DNA of 64,000 bases from CAIWHR01 sp963788185. GTDB taxonomy: Bacteria; Pseudomonadota; Gammaproteobacteria; Burkholderiales; Casimicrobiaceae. Positions 44,189-54,676 of the stretch are shown here, piece after piece (the first letter of the stretch is position 1; every line of letters starts with the position of its first letter). Below the pieces are notes generated by a model. It saw only the letters and a list, made by a program, of their open reading frames with translations. It was not told the origin of the DNA and did not search any database. A program made the translations under genes and the position numbers. Location of the stretch: positions 348,998 through 412,997 of the forward strand of contig CAWBGE010000024.1 in the NCBI GenBank assembly GCA_963788185.1, given 5' to 3'.

Positions 44189-47100
44189 TCATCGCATCCA
44201 ACTCTCGAGCCGCGCTCGCAACTTTATCGCTTCATGTGAATGCTCGTGCGCGACGTCCGTCGTGCACATGGGATCCGCAAGAGTGTCGAACAACTGTTGT
44301 CGCGCGGTGCCGTCCTGCATCGGCATATAAATGAGCTTCCAATTGTTGTCCCTGACCATACGGTCCTTCGCGGCGACGACACAAGTCGCATAGTCGGTGC
44401 GTATGGTCAGCGTTCCGGCGCGCTTGTCCGGAACTGCCAACAGTTCGGGCAGCGGCGGATAGAGTCGCGTGCGCTTCGTCCATGCCCGGCAGCCGATCGA
44501 ACCAGAGTCCGGTTTCGGCGAATGCCTCTAACTGGGGGGGGGGCAACTCCGCACGGATGGTCGAGGACAATGACATGCCCTCAATTGTAGGAGGTACCGG
44601 CAACCCCACCAGTTCCAGGAGGGTCGGAGCAATATCGACGTTTCGGGTGATCCCGGAGATAACTTTCGGCTTTGCATAGCGCGGGTCCAGAATGATCACC
44701 GGAATGTGGGCACTTTCGTCCACCACGACGCTGTTGCCTTGTCCCCACGTATCGCGCTCGAAGAACTCGATGCCGTGGTCGCTGTAAACGACGACAATAG
44801 TGCTTTCGGCGAGGCCGCATTTATCCAAATGCTCGACGATGCGCTTGACCTCATCGTCAAATCGCCGTACGCAGGCGTCGTAGAGATCGATGATCTGGGC
44901 AAGATCGAAATTCTCCGCGCGCTCGCGCTGGCGTTCAACGACTTCAAAGGGTTCCGACAGTCCTGCCATTACGAACTTGGATGGCCCGGAATAGTCGCGA
45001 CCGGCAAACATCGTGTAATACGGATGCTCCGTACCAAATGGCGCGTGCGTCGTCGACAGAAAGACATTGAGAAAGAAGGGTTCCCGTCGGGTCGCGCAAT
45101 CCCGCAGATGCCGGCGCGTTGCGAGGCCAAGTTCATCGGTCATCGGTACGCCGGCCAGGTAGTAGAGTTCGGGAAGAAACTTGCGCCCGAACCAGTTGTG
45201 CGTAAAAAGGCTGAGAAACAATCTCACATCCTTGGGCCCTTGGCGAATCAAATATTTGATGTTCCATTGATCGTCGGGCAGTTCGCGCACGTCGAAGCCC
45301 AGTGGGTACTTGCCAAGGTCCGCTCCAGCCCAGTCACTGATCGCGATGGTCCGGTAACCCGCATCCCGAAACACTTGCGGCAGGTATGCAATGTCAGTGT
45401 TCGCATCCTGCGGCAACGCGAAGTTATCCCGAATTCGATGCGTTTTAGGCCAAGTGCCAGATAGCAGCGACAGCAGGCTTGGGGCGGTACGTGCGCAAGG
45501 TACATAGCACTGGGACAGGTACGTCCCTTGGCTCATCAGGTAGTCCATGAAAGGCGTCAGCGGCCGTTTGTAACCGGCTACACCCAAGCGATCAGCGCGC
45601 AGGGTATCGGCACCGATCATCAAGACATTCATGCGTGTATCCGATGGTTCAGCACGCTTGATGGAAGTAACAGGTGCAGGTTCGGGCACCCATTCGCTGA
45701 GCAAGAACAGGGCGATATAGAGCCCAGTGATGCCGAGCAACATCGTGCATCCCGCCGAGTTTCCGGCAAGCAGCCAACGCAACGCCCCAATGCCAATGAT
45801 GGCAAGTAGTGCGGTGAGGGCGACAATCGCAATCGCTTTGAGCGCACCTGGCGAAAGGAGATTCCATAGCGGATAGAAGCGGCTCAACCGATAGTTGAGC
45901 GAAGCCGCAATGCTCGCCGGCAGCAACACCAGGTGGCGGCAGAATTGGAAACAGGTTACTAGCACCAGGGAGATGGTGGCAGCCAGCCAAAGCGGGATGG
46001 GCGGCGCTCCAAGTTCTGCGGCGGCGCCATACCCCGCGAGTGCGAGCGCGCCGACGCCAGCGAGAGATACGCTGAGGGCAAACGACCACAAGACCAGCCG
46101 TGCGAAAGCCTGCATCGCATAGGCCCGGTAGTAGGTCTGGATCTCGTCCTTCAATTGTGGTCCGGTCCGCGAGAAGTTGCGTAGCGAGCCGATCACTAGC
46201 AAGAGCGTTACGACGCCCGCCGGAGCCAGCACGGCGAAGCGCCATGCATGGATGATCGCCACCAAAAGGCATGCCATCATCGCGGCTAGCGCCATCTTGC
46301 GCAGACTCGGCAACGGCGGCCACGGCTCCAGCGAGGACACTCCCATCCATTCCCGCTGGCGCCTGATGAACTTCGGGTCCCGCCAGCGATCGAGACGGCC
46401 GGCAATGAAGCCGGCCATGCCGCCGATGCGCACGACTTCCATCGCCAGCAGAACATGCAGGAACATGGCGATGCTGCCGGTCTGCTGTCGTGCGTATGAA
46501 GCTTGTTGCCACAGCCTGCGTCGGATGTGATCGGCGGCGAAAGCAAGGGCAACGATCGCCAACGGTCGCCACGCGAAGGACCCTAGAACGGAAGCAAGGA
46601 TCAGTGCGTGCGTCTGGATGTTGGCGATGTAACCGAAGATGCCCAGGCCGATCCGCCCGTTGCCGCGCGCGTAGTTGTAGTACTGCTTGTACAGCGCTTT
46701 CCATGTCCGCCGTGGGCGCCAGCGCACGATTGCGTTTCGTGCGAATGCGAAGCGGAAGCCCTTTTGGCGCAGTCGAATGTTGAACAATGTATCTTCGGCC
46801 GCGTACAACCAGTCGGGATAGCCGTCGACGGCCTTCCATGCTGTCTTGGTGAAGGCTACCGACCGGCTCGATGGATAGTACTTTCCAAGATCTCCGTCCT
46901 CGCGGCCGGGTGTATCGGTGGCGTAGACACTTGCTTCCTCGAAGCAAGAGTGCGTATCGAACGCGTAGTTGCCGGCGATCACGTCGGGCCGTTGCTCACT
47001 TAGAAAACACACCTCAATCTGCGCCAGCCAATCCGGATCGGCGCGACAGCCGGCATCGGTCACAGCGATGTGTTCATGACTGGCTGCGGCAATGCCCAAA

Positions 47101-47366
47101 TTGCGTCCATGCGCAATGTTGCAGTCTTCGGAGATCAGGAGCAGGCGCCCGGCGCTTGCGTACTCCTGCAGGATCTCGGCCGTGCCGTCGTTGCTTTTGC
47201 CATCGACGATGATCAACTCGTCGGGAGGCCGTTGTTGCTTCAAGAGCGAGTCAATGAACTCACGGATCGAACCGCGCTCGTTGCGAACGGTTGCGATCAG
47301 CGTGATCGCCAATGATCCAACGGGAGCGCCTGTCCGGTCGTTAGATTTCGCTGAAGGGGTGGTCAC
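44189..47366 (-). CDS. Glycosyltransferase (GT2)-membrane-sulfatase-like fusion protein
   Basis: ~1,058 residues. Residues ~1-260: GT2 domain with ITLIATVRNERGSIREFIDSL, IIVDGKSNDGTAEIL, AVTDAGCRADPDWL (DxG-x-x-x-D type). Residues ~270-600: about ten hydrophobic segments. Residues ~625-1058: alkaline-phosphatase/sulfatase superfamily domain: VLMIGADTLRADRLGVAGY (first metal Asp), PCARTAPSLLSLLSGTWP (nucleophile region), VVVYSDHGIEFFERDTWGQG (metal Asp-His). The C-terminus changes frame near 44465 and then ends in WKLIYMPMQDGTARQQLFDT...LESWMR. Start GTG 47366 overlaps the upstream GT2 stop by 4 bp. No CxPxR motif, so it is probably a phospho- or phosphoglycerol-type transferase or hydrolase rather than a formylglycine sulfatase. 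Confidence 0.82.
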
Positions 47367-48295
47367 ACCGAATCCTTCATCCAACCCAGGATAAACCCGG
47401 ACATGTAAACCGCGGTCATTTCCAGGCGCAATGAATGGTCGCTGCCTTGCCGAAACCTCTGTGCGAGCGCCTTTTGCCACGCCCGCCCGACCTGCCCCCA
47501 TAGATACGGGGGTGGGACACGCGTCTGTGATGCGCGCTTTCGCACGCCGGCCATCTTCCCCTCTCGAAAATGGAGATCCAGGAAATAGCCACGGCGTAGT
47601 TTTGGCGTCTGGATCCGGTGCTCGATGATTGCCTTGGGTACCCAGCGTACCTTGCAACCCGCTTCGATCAGGCGCGCATATATCTCCGTATCTTCGCCAC
47701 CGATGTTGGCGGCGCCCTGTCGCCCTAGCCGCGCATCGAACTTGCCAATGCGTTCGAAGACGCTCCGGCGGAAGCAGAAATTGCCTCCGAAGATCGGAGT
47801 GTCAGGATCCGTCAACCACCGTGCCGCGCCATGATTCAGTTTGCCGAGAAAGCCGAGCAGCTCGTCCTGCAGCCATGCTGGCCGATCACCATCCTCAAAG
47901 AAGACATCAATACGACCACCGAGGGCGTCGGGTTGGTGCTCGAGGATGGCCGCCTCATAGGCCGTTAGCCAGTGCTCGTCCGGAGTTTCATCATCATCCA
48001 TGAATAGCAGAAACTCACCCCGAGCCTCGACGAGTGCCCGGTTGCGCGCGTTGGACAAGCCGAGCTTCGCTTCGCGTACGACACGAACATCGACACCCGC
48101 GGGTCTCCAGTCGACGGTGCTCAGCAATGCCGGGGTGTTGTCAGAGCTGGCGTTATCGACAAGCAACAACTCCCATGGGCGCGACGGCGAAGCTAGGCGA
48201 AGTAGACCTGGCAGCGTCCGCGCCAGTCGGTCGGCGTGGTTGTGCGTGCACAGCGCGACCGTAATCAGCGGGGGAGTAGCGCCAACCGGCATCAT
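47363..48295 (-). CDS. GT2 glycosyltransferase
   Basis: 310 residues, intact. ITVALCTHNHADRLARTLPGLL, LLLVDNASSDNTPALL, and the extended RNRALVEARGEFLLFMDDDETPDEHWL with its DDD metal site; then GGNFCFRRSVFERIGKFD and GEDTEIYARLIEAG (catalytic ED). Typical of family 2 enzymes adding rhamnose or another sugar. Coupled to the fusion gene through a GTGA overlap. Confidence 0.9.
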   Translation of the reverse strand: MMPVGATPPLITVALCTHNHADRLARTLPGLLRLASPSRPWELLLVDNASSDNTPALLSTVDWRPAGVDVRVVREAKLGLSNARNRALVEARGEFLLFMDDDETPDEHWLTAYEAAILEHQPDALGGRIDVFFEDGDRPAWLQDELLGFLGKLNHGAARWLTDPDTPIFGGNFCFRRSVFERIGKFDARLGRQGAANIGGEDTEIYARLIEAGCKVRWVPKAIIEHRIQTPKLRRGYFLDLHFREGKMAGVRKRASQTRVPPPYLWGQVGRAWQKALAQRFRQGSDHSLRLEMTAVYMSGFILGWMKDSV

Positions 48296-48321
48296 TGATG
48301 CGACACGTCAATGGCGAAACT

Positions 48322-48473
48322 CTGTAGGAGCGGCGTCAGCCGCGATAAGCGGCCATTCGCGGCTACGGCCAATCCTACAAACGCGACGCATGGGCTGGTA
48401 CTTGTAGGAGCGCCTTCAGGCGCGAATGCCTCCCCGCTACGACCACGATTGGCGGCTAAAGCCGTTCCTACAG
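48322..48473. repeat. Four REP-like palindromes
   Basis: 48322-48346 (+, GGCGTCAGCC), 48357-48381 (inverted), 48402-48430 (+, GCGCCTTCAGGCGC), 48449-48473 (inverted, GGCTAAAGCC). They interrupt the minus-strand operon between deacetylase and GT2 genes, so a promoter or terminator may lie here. Confidence 0.85.
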
Positions 48474-48513
48474 CAAGGCTCAGATGATTCGAATCAAGCT
48501 TCATTGTGTCGAG

Positions 48514-49317
48514 TCAATTCGAGTTGGCGCGGGGAATGGACAGACGAGCGGCGACGCGATCAACACCGTAGCGCAATACGTTGCGGATACTGCCATCATT
48601 ACTGCCAAGCATGATCTTGCGTTTCAACGCTGCGGCGCTATCACTGCCGAAGACATCGAGACGCCGCAACCGAAATCGATCCACACCCTGGCGATTGAAT
48701 CCTGGCTGCACCGAGAACGCAGCACGATATCCGGCCTCCCTCGCTGCGGTAACCACGCGTTCGTCGAAGCGGCCGTAGGGGTACGCGAGGAAGTCGACCG
48801 AGTCTTCGAGCAAAGCTTGCAATTCCGCACGTGAACCCATCAACTCCTCGCGCAAAGCAATGTCATCGAGTGTGGGCAAATCGGCATGCGTACGCGTGTG
48901 CGAATGAAAGCTGAAACGCTGTTTGCGCATTTCCTCGATCTGGCGAGCGTTCATCAACGGGTGGGTCGTGCCGCTGGGATTGCTTGCCGCGGTCCACTGA
49001 TCGGTCCTCCCCAGCAATCCGCTGACCAAGAATACTGTCGCCGGCCACCGCAGTTCCGAAAGCAGAGGCGCCGCATGATCGTAGACGCCCAGGAACCCGT
49101 CATCAAAGGTCAGCAGGAACCCTTTGTCCGGTAGCTGCGTGTGCCCATCAAGCCAAGCGAGAAAATCGACGATGGAGATGGCCCGCCAGCCCGCCTCCGC
49201 AAGCGCGTGCATGTGCGACGCAAACTGCTGCGGCGTCACACAGTACTTGCGCTCCCAATCGCTGTTGATGGCGCCGATCCGGTGATACATCAGTATTGGA
49301 ACCCGTTGCGCACTCAC
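48514..49317 (-). CDS. Polysaccharide deacetylase family protein
   Basis: 267 residues, intact. VPILMYHRIGAIN, then the NodB motif FLLTFDDGFLGVYDHAAPLL (TFDDG, metal Asp), SFHSHTRTHADLP with zinc histidines (H-x3-H), and VDFLAYPYGRFDERVV. Differs from the DUF3473-type deacetylases at 9219 and 13696, so the locus encodes two kinds. Start GTG 49317 overlaps the GT2 stop. Confidence 0.88.
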   Translation of the reverse strand: MSAQRVPILMYHRIGAINSDWERKYCVTPQQFASHMHALAEAGWRAISIVDFLAWLDGHTQLPDKGFLLTFDDGFLGVYDHAAPLLSELRWPATVFLVSGLLGRTDQWTAASNPSGTTHPLMNARQIEEMRKQRFSFHSHTRTHADLPTLDDIALREELMGSRAELQALLEDSVDFLAYPYGRFDERVVTAAREAGYRAAFSVQPGFNRQGVDRFRLRRLDVFGSDSAAALKRKIMLGSNDGSIRNVLRYGVDRVAARLSIPRANSN

Positions 49318-50293
49318 GCCCGTCTGCCCTTGATGTGATCGGCACCCCGGACAAGCCACGCAAAAAGTGGGCCAGGTAGCAGCGCAGGCAGGATATAGCG
49401 GAGGTCACCAAGTTTCCAGGATCCTTGGACGAAGGCGCGCCGAAAGAGCCGCTGCGCGTCATCGAGATTGCGTTGCCAGTAGCAACGGAAACCCTCGCGG
49501 AGCAGGAATCCGTCGGCGAGATCGCGAAGCTTGGTGGCGGGCAGATGGGCAACTCGTTGAGGGTTGTGCTTGATGAAATCCATGCGCACTTCGCGGGCGT
49601 CTACGACCTGCTTCCAGCGCGTCTTGGAGATTTGACCTTTGTCGTGCCACCGGTAGAAGGCGAGCACCTCCGGCACCCGGACCAGCTTCTGGGTATGCGC
49701 GTAGAGCCGCAGCCACAGGTCATAGTCCATTGCGGAAAACCGGCGCTCAGAGAAACCCCCCACGGCATCGATAACTTCGCGCCGAACCAAGCGCTGCATG
49801 GATCGGCCACGGGCAGGAGCGTAGGAATTCCTCAGTCGTGTCCAATTGCAGATAGTCTGGGGGAACATACGGCTGCGTCCCAGGGGATCCCTCGCCGACG
49901 TTCTGCCAGCCGCTGTACGCAATGTCCGCACCTTGTCCCTCCAGCGCAGCAGCGAGCTTGACCAGTGCCTCTGCCGTCCAGTAGTCATCGGCATCGAGAA
50001 ACGCGACATACTCACCGCTGGCTTGGCGCAGTCCCAGGTTACGCGCTGGGTATGGCCCCAGACGAGCCTGGAAACAGCAGGGACATCCGCGGCGCGAACT
50101 TAGCCACGAGCGATTGCAGGATCTCCACACTGGCGTCCGTCGAGCCATCGTCGATGACGATCAGCTCGACGTTGGGATACGTCTGGTTCATCACGCATTC
50201 GACCGCCTCGACAACGAACGAGGCGGCGTTATAGCAAGGCATGATGACGCTGATGCGCGCAGCGGCAGACGGGGCGGGAGTCGATTCGCTCAT
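49314..50293 (-). CDS. GT2 glycosyltransferase, frameshifted
   Basis: ~325 residues across shifts near 50045 and 49815. ISVIMPCYNAASFVVEAVECV, LIVIDDGSTDASVEIL, RNLGLRQASGEYVAFLDADDYWT (DxD), then FSAMDYDLWLRLYAHTQK and a C-terminal helical tail. ATG 50293 overlaps the stop of the GT4 gene by 4 bp, and its own stop overlaps the deacetylase start. Part of a tightly coupled operon. Confidence 0.87.
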
Positions 50294-51445
50294 GGCCGGC
50301 AGTTTGGCACAACTGCCTGATGATAGGACTGCTCAGCCAAGTCGGCGACACTGGCCCAGCAGAAGCGCCGAGCGAAATCACGGCAGCCCGCCGGGTCGCA
50401 CCGAATCTTCCCCGAAAGAAATCGCTCCAGTGCTGCGCTGACCGATGAGCAGGTCGGGTACATCGACGAAGAAGCCAGATTCCGGCTCTTGTACCGCTTC
50501 GGCAGCCCCGGCGAGCCGTGCAGCCAAGCTGGGCACACCGCTAGCGGCTGCTTCGAGGTAGACGATGCCGAAGCCTTCGTGGCTCCCGGAGCGATCGATG
50601 CGGTCAGCACGAAGAGATCCGCGCCAGCGTAGAGCGACCGAAGTTCACCATCGCTGACGCGCCCAGCAAAACGTACGCGGTTACCGAGACCCAGCCCTGT
50701 CGCCAATTGCTCCAGATTGCGCCTCTCGGTTCCGTCGCCCGCAACCACGTACTGGAAGGCATAACGGTCCTTGAGCATTGCAAGCGCGCGCAATACCAGA
50801 TCGACGTTCTTTCGCGGCTCGGAAAGGCGCGCCACGGTGAGGAGTGTCGGCGGACCTGACTCGTGGTGCGCGTGCGACATCGAAGAACTTCGGATCCACG
50901 CCGACCCAGCTCACTTTCGATCGGGACGCGCATTCGGGCCACTCGCGGGCCAGCGCTTCGGCAGTGTATCTGCTGTTCGCGATGATTGTCCTGCAGCGGG
51001 GCAGGGCACGACCCAGCATCCTTCGCGTCTCGGACTTCCATCTCGGCTCGAAGGCGCGCCATGACCACGACCGCCATCGCCAAAGAATTGGCAGGCTTAC
51101 GGGCGGCCTGGCGGTAAGCGGATAGGGCGCGAGGAAATCGTTGCCGTGTACCGAGACCACGGTCGGTCGGCCGCGGAGTGCAATCCAGGAATGCGCGGCC
51201 GACAGCGCGTGCCAGACGTCGATGGGTTGATTCTGCAGCTTGGGCCAGTCGAGCCCCGCGCAACTGGTCAGTATCGGTTTGAGCGCGACTCTGTCCGGCA
51301 TGACGATTCCCGCCGAGGCCGGCGGGGCGTATACCGTTACTTCTAGATCATTCCGGCGGCCCAATTCGCCTGCGAGTTGCCACGCATAGGTCTCGACTCC
51401 GCCGAGGTCCGGGGGAAACTCCGAGGTGATAAGACCCACACGCAC
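50290..51445 (-). CDS. GT4 glycosyltransferase, frameshifted
   Basis: ~385 residues. VRVGLITSEFPPDLGGVETYAWQLAGEL is a classic GT4 start; VVSVHGNDFLAPYPL, ANSRYTAEALAREWP, VGVDPKFF, LTVARLSEPRKNVDLVLRAL, RVRFAGRVSDGELRSLYAGADLFVL, then in another frame SHEGFGIVYLEAAASGVPSLAARL. Shifts near 50885, 50585 and 50440. GTG 51445 is preferred to ATG 51472 because a GGGAGG site lies just upstream of it. Overlaps the next gene through ATGA. Confidence 0.85.
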
Positions 51446-51480
51446 CGACGAACCTCCCTTTCGGACTTCCATTGGCGCTA

Positions 51481-51508
51481 CTGTAGGAGCGCCTTCAGGC
51501 GCGAACGC
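51481..51508 (+). repeat. REP-like palindrome
   Basis: Single + copy with the GGAGCGCCTTCAGGCGCGAA core between the GT4 gene and the large unknown protein. Confidence 0.85.
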
Positions 51509-51556
51509 CCATCACGACCAAACATCGCCGCTCGAATTGTGCCGTTCCACGATCGA

Positions 51557-53434
51557 TCAAACTGAACCGCTGAGTCGCATCCACCCGCCCGAGGATAGTG
51601 GTTCGGGTGGAAGTACCCAGCCGGTCGGGACCTCACAGAGTCCCTCCTGCATCGAGATTGGACTATCCCCGCAGTTCACCACCAGACAGATGCTGTGACC
51701 GGGCGCGGAGAGATCGGCCACAACCATGCTATGTATTACTGGTAACGGTACAGCACCTTCGACGGGAAACGGCTGCGCCTCACGATTGCCGTTATTAATC
51801 GACGGCGGCAGTCCCAGGCCATGGCGCACCACCAGAACCAACGCATTTGCCAACGCCGCATCCACGTCCGTTCGCTCGACGCGCAGCGCGAGAAGATAAA
51901 GTGCCTCGGCGTAGAACCCGACCGCATAGGCCTTGCCAGGATGCTCCAGCCATCGCTTGACAATCGATGTCCTGTCACAGAACGCGATGATGTCATCAAC
52001 GTACGGCATCAGCATGGCCTCCCGATCTCCACGCGCCGCTCGAACAAGGTCCATCAAATTGACGGCCAGGTAATCGTAAGCCCATGTTTGCAGACTCAGT
52101 TCTCGGTCGATGTAGCCGCCAGGCATCACCAGTCGAGGGAATCGGGTCTTGATCCGCGGCAACCAGGGGATGAAATACTGCCAGCCGATACGCTTCCACA
52201 TACGCTTCCACAGCGGGAGCTGCGCAGCTACCTCCGTTGGCAACAACGTCAGATTTATGGCCGAAAACAAAAGCCGGTAGAGCCACTCATGCGGCCGCAG
52301 GCCCAGCACCTTGGCTACCGCGGAAAACCCGGACTCGACACGGTCCGCGTAGCGACTATCGCCGGTAAGCGTGCGATAGCGGTCCAATGCCACCAGAGTA
52401 TCGAGCTGCGTATTGAGCACCACCATGTTCTGCGGAGCTTTGCCCAACACACGGCTTGGCCACCACTTGAATGGGGCACGGTGCATGGACGACTCGTTGC
52501 ATTCCAACTCATCATGAAAGAACCAAGCACCGACCGCCGTGTCATCGAACTTGTCGGCGATGTACGTGGCCGCCCGGGCAAGTGCGGCGCGTACCGATGC
52601 ATCGTCACGCTCGGCCAATGCGTCCATCATCAGGTGCATCGCCGAACAGTGCAGGCGGAAGTGGGATTCCATCCCCTCGGTCCACTCGCCGTGCCGGAAG
52701 GCTCCATCCTCGGATTGCCGCGCCAGCACCGCTAGCAGCACCTGCTGCTTCAGCAGCTGATAAAGTTGCTTGCCGGTCCGGCGCTCGAGCCCGCTGAAGA
52801 TGAGGTAAAGCGCGTGTGCGTCGTTTTCGGAGCAGATGCGACGCTTATGGGGCCAGGAAAAGCGATCCTCGTACACCCAACCGTGGACAACGTGGCGGTA
52901 AAGATCGGCGGGGTGCGCGTAGCGTGTATGCGAGCCCAGCAAGAAGTGGCCTTGCCTCTCTGCGGGCGCAACGGCTTGAAGTTCCGCGACCAACGCTCGT
53001 TCCTCGAGACGCCAGATTACTGCGTCAAGGGACCATTCTCCTGGGGGTGCCACGTACGCAATTTCAATGTGTGTTGCATCGACGTCGAAGCTATAAATCT
53101 CTCCCGCACGTTCCACAAGGATGTGGCCCTGGATGCTCAAACATCGCACGGTGGCCGTCGCCGGGATCCAGTAGGACGACTCGTCGGAGTTGCGATTCAG
53201 CAGCAACCACCCGCCTGCATCGGGGCGTAATACGCGAAACGACCCCGAAACACCCACGGAAGCTAAGCGTGCGCGGTCTTCGCTGTTGACGCGCACGAAT
53301 AAGCAGGTTGCCGATGCGAAGAAGGTTCGCTGGCACTCAATAGCACTAAGTTGCCCGAGGTCCGTGCAAAGGGCTGTCGCAGTCTCGGAGGCGGACGGCC
53401 CCGAACCGAATAGAGATTCGAGCGAGTGTCGCAC
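51557..53434 (-). CDS. Large unknown protein, possible alpha/alpha-toroid carbohydrate-active enzyme
   Basis: 625 residues, intact and without signal peptide or membrane segment. The N-terminal ~200 residues are beta-rich (VRVNSEDRARLASVGVSGSFRVLRPDAGGWLL). The middle is a run of helix pairs with many Trp, His, Tyr and acid residues (SEDGAFRHGEWTEGMESHFR, WWPSRVLGKAPQNMVVLNTQ, LDTLVALDRYRTLTGDSRYA), the look of (alpha/alpha)6-type glycan lyases, epimerases or hydrolases. I cannot assign a family. Being cytosolic, it might act on lipid-linked intermediates, but that is speculation. Same strand and operon as the flanking sugar genes. Confidence 0.6.
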   Translation of the reverse strand: MRHSLESLFGSGPSASETATALCTDLGQLSAIECQRTFFASATCLFVRVNSEDRARLASVGVSGSFRVLRPDAGGWLLLNRNSDESSYWIPATATVRCLSIQGHILVERAGEIYSFDVDATHIEIAYVAPPGEWSLDAVIWRLEERALVAELQAVAPAERQGHFLLGSHTRYAHPADLYRHVVHGWVYEDRFSWPHKRRICSENDAHALYLIFSGLERRTGKQLYQLLKQQVLLAVLARQSEDGAFRHGEWTEGMESHFRLHCSAMHLMMDALAERDDASVRAALARAATYIADKFDDTAVGAWFFHDELECNESSMHRAPFKWWPSRVLGKAPQNMVVLNTQLDTLVALDRYRTLTGDSRYADRVESGFSAVAKVLGLRPHEWLYRLLFSAINLTLLPTEVAAQLPLWKRMWKRIGWQYFIPWLPRIKTRFPRLVMPGGYIDRELSLQTWAYDYLAVNLMDLVRAARGDREAMLMPYVDDIIAFCDRTSIVKRWLEHPGKAYAVGFYAEALYLLALRVERTDVDAALANALVLVVRHGLGLPPSINNGNREAQPFPVEGAVPLPVIHSMVVADLSAPGHSICLVVNCGDSPISMQEGLCEVPTGWVLPPEPLSSGGWMRLSGSV

Positions 53435-53569
53435 GCCTATACCGCCACGAACACGAGCGCCTGCCGGCGACTCACAACGCTAGCTCGCGATGTTCGAGCC
53501 CCCGAGTGGCCCGGGCGAGTTCGCGCGCAACACTACCGTCGTTGCGCCCCGCCGTGCTTGCAGTTCGGG

Positions 53570-54581
53570 TCATATCTTTCGCAACGTCTTCCAGTTTCTT
53601 TGCAGTTCCCACACTTCAGGGGGACACGTGCCAAAACGACAGCGCCAGTAGTCGCGAATGCCTAGCCACCACGCTCGGTTGTTGGCGCTCTTCAGCGCGC
53701 TGGCCGCACGCCAAAGCAAACCCCTTAGCGTCCGCCGATCGCCGCCTTCGGTACGCAATAGGTGACCAAAAAAGCGAGCATTAACTTGCGCATAGATGGA
53801 CCAATGAATCGCAACCCGCTGCCGGAACGGAAGGTTCCGCTTCGCCCATAGTAATCGATTGCGAAAGGTGAAGTAGGTCTTGAGGGGTGAATCCTCTCCT
53901 CCGAACGAAACCGAGATCTTGTGCCAGAGTTTCGCAGTAGGGACAAATACATTAGCAAAGCCAGAACGCGTAACCCGGGTACAAAAGTCAATTTCCTCGT
54001 AGTTAAGGAAATACATGGGTTCCAGCAACCCGATTTGACGAAGGACCGGCGAGGGAATAAACATTGCACAGCCGATCACGAACTCAGTTGTAACAATGTC
54101 CTCAAATTGGCCGTGATCCGTGTCACCGTCGCCGACCTGCATGAAACACATGCTCTTCGGCGCCCAAGCGCCCCCCGCATACCAGATCTTACTTGGCTCC
54201 GCGTGATAGTAGATCTTTGCACCGAACACGCCACCGTCGGGCCGACACCTTGCACCGTCCACGAATGACTGAAGAATGCCCGGGTGGACAATCGTGTCAT
54301 TGTTGAGCAACAGGACAAAATCGGCGCCTCGCTCTAGCGCATATCGAATGCCAACATTGTTGCCCTCTGCGAACCCAAGATTCTCTCCAGTTTCGAGGAC
54401 AATCGTATTCGGGATACTTCGCACGGATCACCTGCACCGAGTCGTCAGCAGACCCATTGTCCACTACGATCAGTTCGGCGTTCAGGTACGTCACTGCATG
54501 AAGCGAGCCCAAGCATTCGAGTGTATCGTCCCTTCCGTTCCAATTGAGGACGACAACGCTGACTTTTGGCAACTGGGGCAT
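53570..54581 (-). CDS. GT2 glycosyltransferase (rhamnosyltransferase-like), one frameshift
   Basis: ~337 residues. KVSVVVLNWNGRDDTLECLGSL and ELIVVDNGSADDSVQ open the GT-A domain; after a shift near 54425 come GENLGFAEGNNVGIRYALERGADFVLLLNNDT (DxD-equivalent NND), YYHAEPSKIWYAGGAW, FLNYEEIDFCTRVTRSGF (catalytic E). Closely like WbbL-type rhamnosyltransferases. Ends KTLRKI at 53570. Confidence 0.88.
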
Positions 54582-54676
54582 CCGAAAGAAATCAAAAGGT
54601 CTTCAACCCGACATGGTGTGGAGGCTAAGGTCACCACAAAACACCTACAACCCCCAAATGCCAAGTCGCCCAGAAC

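Noticed and set aside
44521..44545. Ten-G run as a phase-variation tract in the sulfatase domain
   Set aside because: The tract encodes a proline stretch in the open frame on both sides, and the only nearby frame change is ~60 bp away; given the general indel problem I do not claim phase variation.
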